In this document: positions 36,594-46,709 of the stretch, in pieces | How positions within the stretch are numbered: position 1 is the stretch's first letter | Layout: each line of letters opens with the position of its first letter | From: Synechocystis salina LEGE 00031 | Lineage (GTDB): Bacteria > Cyanobacteriota > Cyanobacteriia > Cyanobacteriales > Microcystaceae | Direction of reading: 5' to 3' | Length of the DNA stretch: 54,429 nt | Assembly: GCF_015207985.1 (NCBI RefSeq) | Contig: NZ_JADEVV010000027.1 | Span: 1 to 54,429, forward strand | The notes under the pieces: model-generated | Database searches by the model: none | Seen by the model: only the letters and a program-made list of their open reading frames with translations | What the model was told of the DNA's origin: nothing | Translations under genes and position numbers: made by a program

Positions 36594-37790
36594 ATGCTAA
36601 AAGTTTATGTGGATGCTACAGCCATAAGGGGCCAATTGAGTGGCATTGGTTTTTATAATCTCAGCCTTCTGCGGGCCCTTAATAAACTACAGCATAGCCA
36701 ACAATTTCAAGGGCAATTTTCCCTCCAAATTTATTATCAACCAGGGTTTAAAGATTGGTTAAGGGGAAAGTGGCAAAAGAATAACAATCTATCTGAATTT
36801 GCTAATTGTACTTGCTTACCCTTGCCGGTTACCTTGAGCGATAGCCTGGTTGGTTTTGCCAATCCCATTATAAATTTGTTAGAAAAACGCTTAAATGAAC
36901 CCGATCTTATCCATGGCACCGATCACTACATTTTTCCTAGCCAACAAAGTATAAACCTGTTAACAATTCACGACTTAACCTTCCTCAAATTTCCAGAATT
37001 TGTTCCCCCCATTGTCCAACGCTACCACCAAAGAATTTTACGTTGTTTGCCCTTTGCCCAGGGAATTTTAACTTTTGCGGAAAGTACAAAAAAAGAAATT
37101 AGCCATTATTATCAATTTCCCCCGGAAAGAATTTTTGTTACCCCCCAGGCTAGCCGTTACCAAAGTCCACCATTATCAACAGAGCCAACCTCTCCAGAAA
37201 GTGATTCGGCAAACGATCCATTTTCAGCCGCCATTCCCTACAATTTTGCGGTGCCCTATTTTCTTTTTGTTAGTACTCTGGAGCCCCGTAAAAATGTGGT
37301 TGGCCTGATCGAAGCCTTTAATTTATTCAAACAAGCCACCAAGGCTCCCCATCAGTTAGTGCTCATCGGTCAACTGGGCTGGAAGTATGAACCCATCCTA
37401 ACGGCGATCGCCAATTCTCCCTATACAGATCAGATTCATCGTTTGGCATATATTCCTAACCAATGGCTAGCCCTGTTTTATCAAAGAGCCACCGCTTTTG
37501 TCTATCCTTCTTTTTACGAAGGTTTTGGTTTGCCCGTAGTGGAGGCCATGAACTTTGGTTTGCCGATAATTACCGCTAACGCTGGATCCCTACCGGAAGT
37601 GGTGGGGGACAGTGGCGTATTAGTGGATCCCCAAGATCCCCAGGCTTTAGCGTTAGCATTAGAAAAAATAGTTGCCAACCCGGATTGGCAGAGGCAATTA
37701 AAACAAAAAAGCTTAACTAGGTCTAAGGATTTTTCCTGGGAACACACTGCCCGCAAAACCCTAGAAGTTTATCAGTCTTTAACTCATTAA
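36594..37790 (+). CDS. GT4-family glycosyltransferase
   Basis: This 398-residue protein has the GT-B fold of family GT4, with the C-terminal donor-site block YEGFGLPVVEAMNFGLPII and SLPEVVGDSGVLVDP. The middle strand FLFVSTLEPRKNVVGLIEAF is the usual linker to the nucleotide-sugar domain. It probably moves a sugar such as mannose onto a glycan or lipid at the membrane. The nearest family recollection is a mannosyltransferase, but the donor is unproven. I set the start at ATG 36594. It follows the kinase gene by 51 bases, possibly one transcript. Confidence 0.88.
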   Translation: MLKVYVDATAIRGQLSGIGFYNLSLLRALNKLQHSQQFQGQFSLQIYYQPGFKDWLRGKWQKNNNLSEFANCTCLPLPVTLSDSLVGFANPIINLLEKRLNEPDLIHGTDHYIFPSQQSINLLTIHDLTFLKFPEFVPPIVQRYHQRILRCLPFAQGILTFAESTKKEISHYYQFPPERIFVTPQASRYQSPPLSTEPTSPESDSANDPFSAAIPYNFAVPYFLFVSTLEPRKNVVGLIEAFNLFKQATKAPHQLVLIGQLGWKYEPILTAIANSPYTDQIHRLAYIPNQWLALFYQRATAFVYPSFYEGFGLPVVEAMNFGLPIITANAGSLPEVVGDSGVLVDPQDPQALALALEKIVANPDWQRQLKQKSLTRSKDFSWEHTARKTLEVYQSLTH

Positions 37791-37810
37791 CCTATGACGA
37801 CAGGATAACT

Positions 37811-38374
37811 ATGCTACAAATTGCGCCCCCTTCAATAAGCTTAGAAGATTTTCTCAATTTACCAGAAACTAAGCCTGCAAAAGAATATCTGGAAGGACAA
37901 GTTATTCAGAAACCCATGCCCCAAGGAAAACATAGTGTCATTCAAGGCGAATTAGTTTCAGTCATTAATGCATCTTTGAAAGTTCAAAAGATTGCTAGGG
38001 CATTTCCCGAATTACGTTGTACTTTTGGTGGTCGCTCCATCGTCCCAGATCTGTCTATTTTTACTTGGTCTAACATTCCCAGGGAAGCTAACGGTGAAAT
38101 TGCTAACTCTTTTCTCCTTGCTCCCAATTGGGCGATTGAAATTCTTTCTCCGGATCAAAGTCAAACTAGGGTAATTAGAAATATTCTCCATTGTCTCAAT
38201 CATGGTACCCAAATGGGCTGGTTAATTGATCCTGACGAGCAGATTATTTTTACCTATACTCCAGGAGCACAGACGAATATTTTTGCCCAAACGGAGCAAA
38301 TTATACCAGTGCCAACCTTTGCTTCTACTTTGCAAATCAGCCTTGGTTTAGTTTTTAATTGGCTCTTGGAATAA
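37811..38374 (+). CDS. Uma2 / DUF820 family nuclease-fold protein
   Basis: This 187-residue protein is a second Uma2-family member in the window. It has VPDLSIFTW and WAIEILSPDQS, the acidic strands of the PD-(D/E)XK-like core, followed by GTQMGWLIDPDEQIIFTY. Function is unknown. Its sequence differs clearly from the member in the hox cluster. It lies 20 bases after the glycosyltransferase gene and ends 97 bases before the next gene, so it may be the last gene of that unit. Confidence 0.8.
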   Translation: MLQIAPPSISLEDFLNLPETKPAKEYLEGQVIQKPMPQGKHSVIQGELVSVINASLKVQKIARAFPELRCTFGGRSIVPDLSIFTWSNIPREANGEIANSFLLAPNWAIEILSPDQSQTRVIRNILHCLNHGTQMGWLIDPDEQIIFTYTPGAQTNIFAQTEQIIPVPTFASTLQISLGLVFNWLLE

Positions 38375-38471
38375 AGTTATTACTATAGCTTTAAAAATTC
38401 AAAAATATCTATTAATTCTTAAGATTTTTCCAGCATATCCTTCCATAATCGACTCTAGACTCTTCAATTTT

Positions 38472-39356
38472 ATGGCAACCTATCACATCGAACATCACAC
38501 TGAATATCGCTTTAATCAGCCCGTTTATTTACGTCCCCACCGTTTACGCCTCAGACCCCGCAGTAATGGTTGGCAAAATTTACTGTCTTACAAACTGATC
38601 ATTGATCCCCTCCCCTCCGAATCAGCGGCAATTACGACCCTGGATGGCAACGCTGAGGAGAAGATTTGGTTCACGGATCCCACCGAAAAGCTGGCGATCG
38701 CCGTGGAATCCGTTGTGGAAACCACCATGAAAAATCCCTTTAACTTTTTGGTGGAACCCTGGGCTTTAAAGTTACCGTTTGACTATCCCCAATCCCTGGC
38801 GCAACAATTGCGGGGTTACCTGGTGCCTTATGAGGGTCGCCTCGATCCGGTGGCGGTGGAACTAGCTCAGGACATTGCCCATGACTGTCAGCGGCAACCA
38901 ATTACTTTTTTGCAAAATTTGACCCAAAAGTTATATGAACATTGTACCTATACGGTGCGGGCCACGGGGGAACCCTGGGAAGCGGGGGTTACCTGGCGGG
39001 GTAAGGAAGGTTCCTGTCGGGATCTAACAGTCCTATTTATGGAAGTCTGTCGGGCCATGGGTTTGGCCGCCCGATTTGTCAGTGGTTACGAAGTGGGAGA
39101 CCCGGAAGTTAATCAATGGGAACTCCATGCTTGGGCCGAGGTGTATTTGCCGGGGGCCGGTTGGCGGGGCTATGACCCCACCCATGGTTTGGCCGTTGGC
39201 GATCGCCATATTGCTTTGGTGGCCAGTGCCATTCCCGCCTATTGCAGTCCGGTGGGGGGAGAAGTGGCTCCAGTGAAAACTTTTCTGGAAACGGGTTTGG
39301 CGGTGCAGTCAGAACTAGAAACGGCAGTAAAAATTACTGCTGTGAATGATGCTTAA
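38472..39356 (+). CDS. Transglutaminase-like (papain-fold) protein
   Basis: This 294-residue protein has the bacterial transglutaminase N-terminal beta domain (about 1-100), then a transglutaminase-type core. The catalytic residues are Cys182 (GSCRDLTVLF), His219 (ELHAWAEVY) and Asp235 (YDPTHG). Members of this group are often peptidases or amidases rather than protein cross-linkers. No signal peptide is seen, so it probably acts in the cytoplasm. The start is ATG 38472. It stands alone between a Uma2 gene and a minus-strand PIN gene. Substrate unknown. Confidence 0.88.
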   Translation: MATYHIEHHTEYRFNQPVYLRPHRLRLRPRSNGWQNLLSYKLIIDPLPSESAAITTLDGNAEEKIWFTDPTEKLAIAVESVVETTMKNPFNFLVEPWALKLPFDYPQSLAQQLRGYLVPYEGRLDPVAVELAQDIAHDCQRQPITFLQNLTQKLYEHCTYTVRATGEPWEAGVTWRGKEGSCRDLTVLFMEVCRAMGLAARFVSGYEVGDPEVNQWELHAWAEVYLPGAGWRGYDPTHGLAVGDRHIALVASAIPAYCSPVGGEVAPVKTFLETGLAVQSELETAVKITAVNDA

Positions 39357-39386
39357 TTTAAATATTAACCCGCCGATCAATAATTA

Positions 39387-39818
39387 CTAATTATCTATCA
39401 TGGCGAGAATAGCAGTCTGAAAATGTTGATAGGAGACAATTTTTACAGTTTGAAATGGGTTTAATGCTAGCAAATCACTATCTCCCGTCACTAAATAATT
39501 TGCATTGCCTGAGACTGCCAAATCTAGCAAAAAATTATCCTTCTTGTCTCGACAACTGTCAAAGTGAAAATTTATCTTAACCAATTCAACTTTTTTGTTT
39601 AACAGTGCGACTAAATTTTGGATTGCTGTTTCGGAAAAGTATTTCTTAAACTTAGGGCGATATAATACATCCATCAGCTCAACAAACAAATCTTCACTGA
39701 ATAAAATCACCACTCGGTTATCAATAATAGCTTGATTCAAACCTTGAAGAGTTTTGCCAATCAGAAAGCTAATCCAGATATTCGTATCAATCACAGCCCG
39801 GATAGCTTCATTGTTCAT
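39387..39818 (-). CDS. PIN-domain protein, probable toxin
   Basis: This 143-residue protein has PIN acidic residues D11 (AVIDTNIWIS), E47 (DLFVELMD), D94 (DKKDNFLLD) and D113/D115 (VTGDSDLL). It belongs to the COG1569-like PIN group. PIN proteins of this kind are usually RNases of toxin-antitoxin pairs. The start is ATG 39818, which overlaps the upstream antitoxin gene by 11 bases, a sign of translational coupling. Confidence 0.8.
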   Translation of the reverse strand: MNNEAIRAVIDTNIWISFLIGKTLQGLNQAIIDNRVVILFSEDLFVELMDVLYRPKFKKYFSETAIQNLVALLNKKVELVKINFHFDSCRDKKDNFLLDLAVSGNANYLVTGDSDLLALNPFQTVKIVSYQHFQTAILAMIDN

Positions 39819-40026
39819 GGTAGTTAGCTTGCCGGACTGCTTCAACTTCTCGGGTAATGTCTTCTAGAGTTAATTCATCGGTTTTGACGGAATTGAGAAA
39901 TTTGTTGAATCTGGTGGCAAAAGTATCCTTCTCTAAAAGTTCTAGTAATTCTAGTTTTTCTTCAAGATTACATTGGGCAATAATATTTTTCAGCTCAGGG
40001 AAGTCTAGTGGCGGCAATGAGTTCAT
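39808..40026 (-). CDS. Putative antitoxin paired with the PIN gene
   Basis: This 72-residue protein is helical and acidic (LEEKLELLELLEKD), with the polar tail TLEDITREVEAVR. Small proteins of this type upstream of PIN genes act as antitoxins. Its last codons overlap the toxin start by 11 bases. No DNA-binding fold is obvious. The call rests on size, position and overlap. Confidence 0.7.
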   Translation of the reverse strand: MNSLPPLDFPELKNIIAQCNLEEKLELLELLEKDTFATRFNKFLNSVKTDELTLEDITREVEAVRQANYHEQ

Positions 40027-40104
40027 TTTTACTTTTCTCCGAGAGGGGAATTATAACTCCCATTATTGCATTTCCAATAGTTCCCCAAGAATCTGCTTAA
40101 AAAG

Positions 40105-40128
40105 CCCCCTGGCCCTAATTCTGGGGGG
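40105..40128 (-). terminator. GC hairpin upstream of the antitoxin gene
   Basis: On the minus strand a CCCCC/GGGGG stem with a 13-base loop is followed by CTTTTT, so it could end minus-strand transcripts arriving from the ahcY side. It lies about 80 bases ahead of the antitoxin start, so it could also insulate or attenuate the pair. The short stem makes it tentative. Confidence 0.35.
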
Positions 40129-40292
40129 ATAAATTTAAATTTTTCCCATTTGCCGGAGCTTTAGTCGTTAAATTTAGGGACAGATCAGAACTTTGCAAAT
40201 CGACGCTAACAGTCTGTCAATGGCCAAAGGGACGATCGCCATTCCAGACCGATAAAATGTTAAGTTATATCACATTCAAGCAAAGTTCTTAG

Positions 40293-41582
<1,290 letters not shown>

Positions 41583-41621
41583 ACTGATGACAAATTAAGT
41601 TTTCTGACTCAAAACTTTCTA

Positions 41622-41649
41622 AATCTCCTAATTGCAGGAGATTTTTTTT
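41622..41649 (+). terminator. Intrinsic terminator of ahcY
   Basis: AATCTCCT (41622-41629) pairs perfectly with AGGAGATT (41636-41643) around a 6-base loop, and the stem is followed by a run of T to 41649. It lies 40 bases after the ahcY stop. This is a textbook rho-independent terminator. Confidence 0.9.
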
Positions 41650-41769
41650 GTTTCTAGCCAGGCCATAGGAGCGCTTCCCCTCACTTCTGCCCCCTACCTT
41701 GCTAACCGTTTAATGTCAGCATTTGTGGATATCCTCTAGCGGGGGATGGGGATCGACCAGATAGCCAAA

Positions 41770-44052
41770 CTAACCGGAGATTACCCGACGTAGATCCATA
41801 ACATCACTCATATTTTTAATTTTGGCCATGATGCCCAACAGTTGTTGGTAGTCCCGAATGTCAATTTTGAGACTGATGATAGCGGGCCGCCCTAAATGGG
41901 TTTTAACATCGGCGTTGCGGACGTTAATGTGATTATCACTGAGGCGGGAAAGGATATCCTTCAGCACCCCCACTCGGTCAATGGCTTCGATGACAATGTC
42001 CACCGGATAGGTTTGGTGATTATTATTGTTGGGATTCCACCGCACCGGAATCAGGCGATCGCCGTCCATTTGTTCGAGATTATGGCAACCCTGGCGATGG
42101 ATAGAAATACCCCGGGCCCCCCTAGTGACGACCCCCATAATGGGTTCCCCCGGTAAAGGATGGCAGCAGCCAGCAATGTGATAAAGCAGGCCCTCAATGC
42201 CGGCGATCGGAGAATTATCTTTACCTGTGGCCGGGGGCGCAGTGGGATGAACTTGGGGTGAACTGGCGAGGGTAACTTCCTGGTTGGATTGGCTATTTTT
42301 AACGTTGTTAACGTTATTTTCCCGCAGACGGTTGACAACGGCATTGGAAGTAATTTCCCCGTAGCCCAAACCCGCCAACAAATCTTCCACATTTTGGTAA
42401 TTACAGCGCTCGGCTGTTTTTTGCATCGGCTCCGATTTCAGTAGAGCTTCCAAACCAGTTTTGCCCAATTCTTTTTCCAATAATTCCCGGCCCCGCAGAA
42501 TATTCTCATCCCGGCGGGAACGCTTAAACCATTGGCGAATGCGGTGGCGGGCACTGGGGGTAACGACAAAATTGAGCCAATCTAAACTGGGATGGGAATT
42601 CTTTTGGGTGACAATTTCCACAATATCGCCATTTTTCAGCCTGGTATCTACCCCCAACCATTGGCCATTAACCCGAGCCCCTTTCATGTGGTGCCCCACT
42701 TCTGTGTGGATACGATAGGCAAAATCCACCGGCGTGGCCCCCCGAGCCAGGGAAATTACTTCTCCCTTGGGGGTGAATACATAAACGTCATCGTCAAAGA
42801 GATTCTGTTTAAGGTTTTCCACATATTCCTGGGCATCCTTGAGATCGCTTTGCCAGTCCAGCAGTTGCCGCAACCAAGTAAACTTTTCGTCAGTGGAAGT
42901 GAGGGCTGTGTTTTCCGAGCCACCACTCTCCTTATATTTCCAGTGGGCGGCAATCCCGTACTCTGCCACATGGTGCATTTCTTCGGTGCGGATTTGGATT
43001 TCCAGGGGCCGACTGGTCAGTCCCAAAACCGTGGTGTGGAGAGATTGGTAACGGTTGGGTTTGGGCAAACCGATGTAATCCTTAAAGCGCCCTGGAATGG
43101 GTTTAAAGACGTCATGTACCACCGACAAGGCCCGGTAACATTCCCCCTTGCTTTCCACAATGATCCGTAGGGCGGCAATGTCATAAATTTCTTCGAAGGC
43201 CTTATCCTGGCTGGTCATTTTGTAATAAATGCCATAGAGATGTTTGGGCCGGCCCTGGAGTTCAAAATGTTCAATGCCCTCATCCCGCAGGCGGAAGCGC
43301 AACATATCCTTAACGGTTTCCAGCCGGGATTCCCGATCGCCTCTTTTTTCCACCACCAGGGACTGAATTTTGCGGTAGGAATCGGGTTCTAGGTATTTGA
43401 AGGAAAGATCTTCCAATTCCCACTTAAAGCGCCAAATCCCCAAACGGTTAGCTAAAGGCGCAAAAATATCCTTGGTTTCCCTGGCAATGCGCCGTTGTTT
43501 TTCGGGATTTAACGCATCTAAAGTCCGCATATTGTGCAGGCGATCGGCTAATTTGACCACAATCACCCGAATATCCTTGGCCATGGCCAAAAACATGCGC
43601 CGAAAATTTTCTGCCTGATGTTCCGTTGTACTAGAAAAATTAAATTTAGAAAGTTTAGTTACCCCCTCCACCAAACTGGCCGTTTCTTCCCCAAACAAAG
43701 CCTCAATTTGTTCAATGCTAATGTCCGTATCTTCCACCACATCGTGCAAAAATCCCGCCGCAATCATCGCTTCATCCCCCCCCAGGTCCCGCAGTAGCCC
43801 CGCCACCGCCACTGGATGGGCAATGTAGGGTTCCCCAGATTTACGCCGCTGTTGGGCATGGAGATCGTAAGCAAAACAGAAAGCTCGACAGATTAAGCAA
43901 TGGGGCGCTGTTGCTTCGTCCTGGCCTTGTTCCACCTCTGTTTGCCACTGCTGTAAACAATCTTCTAACCACTGGGGCAATTCGATATCGTGAATATCTT
44001 GGGGACAGGTGGTGTGAATGGTGGGGGTGGGCAGAGCGGCGACGGCATTCAT
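41770..44052 (-). CDS. spoT: Bifunctional (p)ppGpp synthetase/hydrolase, Rel/SpoT type
   Basis: This 760-residue RSH protein makes and degrades (p)ppGpp, the stringent-response alarmone. Domains in order: HD hydrolase (about 55-200; HD at 103-104 in FLHDVVEDTD), synthetase (about 260-380; DIAALRIIVES), TGS (about 430-490; VYVFTPKGEVISLARGATPVDFAY), a Cys-rich ZFD-like HIAGCCHP block and a C-terminal ACT domain (about 685-760). Both hydrolase and synthetase motifs look intact, as for the single RSH of cyanobacteria. The start is ATG 44052. A good sigma70-type promoter lies upstream at 44148-44175. Confidence 0.95.
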   Translation of the reverse strand: MNAVAALPTPTIHTTCPQDIHDIELPQWLEDCLQQWQTEVEQGQDEATAPHCLICRAFCFAYDLHAQQRRKSGEPYIAHPVAVAGLLRDLGGDEAMIAAGFLHDVVEDTDISIEQIEALFGEETASLVEGVTKLSKFNFSSTTEHQAENFRRMFLAMAKDIRVIVVKLADRLHNMRTLDALNPEKQRRIARETKDIFAPLANRLGIWRFKWELEDLSFKYLEPDSYRKIQSLVVEKRGDRESRLETVKDMLRFRLRDEGIEHFELQGRPKHLYGIYYKMTSQDKAFEEIYDIAALRIIVESKGECYRALSVVHDVFKPIPGRFKDYIGLPKPNRYQSLHTTVLGLTSRPLEIQIRTEEMHHVAEYGIAAHWKYKESGGSENTALTSTDEKFTWLRQLLDWQSDLKDAQEYVENLKQNLFDDDVYVFTPKGEVISLARGATPVDFAYRIHTEVGHHMKGARVNGQWLGVDTRLKNGDIVEIVTQKNSHPSLDWLNFVVTPSARHRIRQWFKRSRRDENILRGRELLEKELGKTGLEALLKSEPMQKTAERCNYQNVEDLLAGLGYGEITSNAVVNRLRENNVNNVKNSQSNQEVTLASSPQVHPTAPPATGKDNSPIAGIEGLLYHIAGCCHPLPGEPIMGVVTRGARGISIHRQGCHNLEQMDGDRLIPVRWNPNNNNHQTYPVDIVIEAIDRVGVLKDILSRLSDNHINVRNADVKTHLGRPAIISLKIDIRDYQQLLGIMAKIKNMSDVMDLRRVISG

Positions 44053-44147
44053 AGTTTTGGGGAGGATGTTAAGGTAGCTTGCACTAACTAGGTATAAAAC
44101 AGAAAAAAACGACCAAAAGAGCCGATAATTGCCAGTTAATGGGGAAA

Positions 44148-44175
44148 GATATAATATCAGCCATTAGCTTGTCAA
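44148..44175 (-). promoter_or_regulatory. Candidate spoT promoter
   Basis: On the minus strand a perfect TTGACA -35 box (44175-44170) is followed by 16 bases and TATATC as -10 (44153-44148). Transcription would start near 44141, giving a leader of about 90 bases before the spoT ATG. The -10 lies in a GATATAATATC palindrome. Confidence 0.6.
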
Positions 44176-44255
44176 AATCCCGTATTTATCTTTTAACAGA
44201 CATTCCTATATCGGTGCAGGATTTAGGGATTAGTGTTAATTAATGTTAATGGTTA

Positions 44256-44378
44256 TTAATGATTTTTTGCTCCTTTTGCTATGGAGATGTAAAAGCCGTA
44301 CTCTCCCCAGAACATATCCCAGGGAGTTTGACCATACAGTCCCGACAAATCTGAATTAATATCAGCAAGCCTTAACAT
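44256..44378 (-). CDS. Candidate 40-residue small protein upstream of spoT
   Basis: An ATG at 44378, preceded by AAGG eight bases away, opens a 40-codon frame on the minus strand ending in TAA at 44256. The peptide is rich in aromatic residues toward its end (WDMF, WGEYGFYI) and has a basic C-terminus. It lies between the divergent spoT promoter and the PatD-like gene. I recognise no family. It could be a real small protein, the edge of a lost gene, or chance. The rest of the 44053-44424 region holds only the spoT promoter. Confidence 0.3.
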   Translation of the reverse strand: MLRLADINSDLSGLYGQTPWDMFWGEYGFYISIAKGAKNH

Positions 44379-44424
44379 TATTTTAACCTTGATCCGCCCA
44401 ACCCCTGCCAAATCCCCCGGAGCA

Positions 44425-44808
44425 ATGTCGTCTACGCTACCATCTGATTTACCCGATCGCCTTAGAGAATTACAACAATTGCTGGAGCGATGCCAGTTGA
44501 CCATGGCCGATCCTGAAGCCGAGGGAGCAACGGTGGCCAGGCAAGTTAGCGGACTAGAGGATTTCCTTGGGCATCATTTGCTCAGCGTCAGAGCGGAAGA
44601 ACTGCCGACCCAGGGGGCACAACAATGGCCGTCGTTGCAAACGGAATTGCGAAGAACCCTACGCTTACTCTCCACGGAATTACTTTTTTGGCGATCGGCC
44701 CGTTCCCCAGATCGGCGGCACCATTACCAACAGCGTTTATTGGGGCACTATCAACAGTTAATGGATTTTAGTAGGGCAATACAACAGTTGATTGATGGTG
44801 TTGATTAA
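44425..44808 (+). CDS. Small helical protein resembling PatD (heterocyst-frequency control family)
   Basis: This 127-residue protein is nearly all helical. Its LRLLSTELLFWRSARSPDRRHHYQQRL block resembles, from memory, proteins annotated as PatD, which in filamentous cyanobacteria tunes heterocyst spacing through FtsZ or HetR-linked pathways. Homologues exist in unicellular strains with unknown function. I set the start at ATG 44425 (GGAG just upstream); a TTG at 44389 would add 12 residues. It stands alone. The family link is moderate to weak. Confidence 0.6.
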   Translation: MSSTLPSDLPDRLRELQQLLERCQLTMADPEAEGATVARQVSGLEDFLGHHLLSVRAEELPTQGAQQWPSLQTELRRTLRLLSTELLFWRSARSPDRRHHYQQRLLGHYQQLMDFSRAIQQLIDGVD

Positions 44809-44949
44809 TCAGTTAATTATTTCCTTCTGCAAACTTGCTTTTCTGATTAAATATTTTTTGCTTTTTAGTTATGGTTAACCGATGGATTTGGCAACTGATA
44901 CGCGTGGCAGACTATGGAGCAAGGGGGATAAAAGACTGGAAACTTTAGT

Positions 44950-45147
44950 TTATTTGAGGGAAGACTGGGCATAGCTGACCAAACCAGCACCAATGTAAGA
45001 ACTGTAATTGTCAATGGTGTTTTGGGTGGCAATGCGATTGGGATTATTAAATAGTTCACCGATGGCCATGCTTAGGGTTAAAACGGTCACAGCAGCGATG
45101 GTGTAGTTGCGGATGGCGGTGGAGGTGTAGTTGGTGGAGGCAAACAT
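44950..45147 (-). CDS. Small single-span membrane protein, unknown
   Basis: This 65-residue protein has a central hydrophobic helix (about 17-36, TIAAVTVLTLSMAIGELF) and a polar C-terminal tail. ATG 45147 follows an AAGGA site about ten bases upstream. The clean start, membrane helix and compact size suggest a true small membrane protein, perhaps a photosystem- or membrane-complex accessory. I recognise no family. It lies between the PatD-like gene and a kinase gene. Confidence 0.6.
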   Translation of the reverse strand: MFASTNYTSTAIRNYTIAAVTVLTLSMAIGELFNNPNRIATQNTIDNYSSYIGAGLVSYAQSSLK

Positions 45148-45357
45148 GGTGTGGTGTTCCTTTGCTTTCAATAACTACAGCATAGGGAAATCTCCAGGGC
45201 ATGTCAGTCCCAAAAAATCTGTAGAATCAAGGGTTTCAGCGTTTCCACTTCCCTCCTCAACATGGAAAAAAATAGAATTTTCTCTACCTCAGTCCCCTTC
45301 TGTCCATCCTTTGCCCCATCCAATTCAGCCACCGTTGGATAAAATTTCCCCCGTTTT

Positions 45358-46551
45358 TCAGGAGCTGACACGATCGCCATTGTCGGCAATTTCGAGAATT
45401 GGTAAACGCACCGTAAAACAAGACCCTCCCCCTTCTTGGCTTTCCACTTCCACTTCCCCGCCATGGATATTGGCGCAGCGTTGCACGATCGCCAGCCCTA
45501 GCCCGGTTCCCGTTACCCCCTCCACATTGTCCGCCCGGAAAAAGGGATTAAATAATTCCGCCATGGCCTGGGGAGGAATGCCAATGCCCTGGTCGGTGAC
45601 CCGAAAGATCATCGTTTTATCTTTGGCAATGACGTCAAACAAAATTGGTGTGGGAGCAGGGGAATATTTAATAGCATTGCTGAGGAGATTACAAATAATG
45701 TGCCTTAATAAATGGGCATCCCATACCCCCTGCTGCAAATTACCTTCGGTGTGGAAATGAATTGGCCTGGGTTGTCGCTGGGCACTGTTCACCAAACGCA
45801 TTAAGTCCTGGCAAAAGTAGAGTAAATCGAGGGCTTCAAATTGACAACTGAGCTGGCCATTTTCCGTTTTTCCCAGCAGTAAAACCTCCGACAACAATTC
45901 ATCTAAATCTTTAATTGCTGTGCGGATCATGTTGAAATAATTATGTTGTTGCCCTTTACTCAGGCGATCGCCGCTTTCTTCCAAGAGCCCCGCTGATAAC
46001 AGAATTGTATTGAGGGGATTACGGAAATCATGGGAAAGCATGGAGACAAACTCCGACTTGAGCTTATTGGCTGCCTTCGCCTCAGACAATTCCCTTTCCT
46101 GACGCTTGAGATTAGCATTGAGGGTCTGGTTTTCCACTGCTAATTCCCGGGCTAGGCAATGACGTTGGATGGCATAGTGGACAGAACGCAGAAGCACGTC
46201 AAGGCTAACATCCCTTTTGACCAAATAGTCCTGGGCCCCCTGCCGCACCGCTTCTAGGGCTAAAGCTTCGTCCTGGTGGTGGGTGAGGACAATAACTGGT
46301 AATTGCTGGTGATGCTGTTGGAGTTTGGGCAGAGAATCCAACCCTTGGCTGTCCGGTAGGGTCAAATCCAGCAGAATGATGTCGAACTTTTGCCCCTGGT
46401 CTAAAATTGCCAAGGCGTCCCCCAACCTTTGCACATGCTTAAACTCGAAGTTTTCCGTAGGGGAACCCTTAAGAATTTCTTGTAGTAGGCGGGCTTCAGC
46501 TAGGTTGTCTTCAATGAGTAGAATGCGTAGAGAGGGACTAATAACGGACAT
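45358..46551 (-). CDS. Response regulator-histidine kinase fusion (REC-HisKA-HATPase)
   Basis: This 397-residue protein starts with a receiver domain (Asp62 in LLDLTLPDS; Lys112 in VKRD). A coiled-coil (about 135-165) leads into a HisKA domain with His174 (MLSHDFRNPLN) and an ATPase domain (NLLSNAIKYS, DQGIGI, GTGLGLAI). It has the same layout as the fusion at 35406-36542, but the two share little beyond the domain core. I set the start at ATG 46551. The receiver may take phosphate from another kinase. Target unknown. Confidence 0.9.
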   Translation of the reverse strand: MSVISPSLRILLIEDNLAEARLLQEILKGSPTENFEFKHVQRLGDALAILDQGQKFDIILLDLTLPDSQGLDSLPKLQQHHQQLPVIVLTHHQDEALALEAVRQGAQDYLVKRDVSLDVLLRSVHYAIQRHCLARELAVENQTLNANLKRQERELSEAKAANKLKSEFVSMLSHDFRNPLNTILLSAGLLEESGDRLSKGQQHNYFNMIRTAIKDLDELLSEVLLLGKTENGQLSCQFEALDLLYFCQDLMRLVNSAQRQPRPIHFHTEGNLQQGVWDAHLLRHIICNLLSNAIKYSPAPTPILFDVIAKDKTMIFRVTDQGIGIPPQAMAELFNPFFRADNVEGVTGTGLGLAIVQRCANIHGGEVEVESQEGGGSCFTVRLPILEIADNGDRVSS

Positions 46552-46709
46552 GGGAAATTTGGGGAGGAATAACCATTTGCTTGGGGTTCCAGGGGACAAC
46601 CTCATCCGTATTTTACTCGTATCCTTCTGGGAGCGAAAATAATTCCTGGGTAGTCTCCCCAATTAACGGTGGGGTTTTGCCATGTATTTGACAGTTGATT
46701 ATAAACACG

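Noticed and set aside
44871-44948. 25-codon plus-strand ORF (MVNRWIWQLIRV start)
   Set aside because: No ribosome site, very short, and sits just beyond the stop of the small membrane gene.
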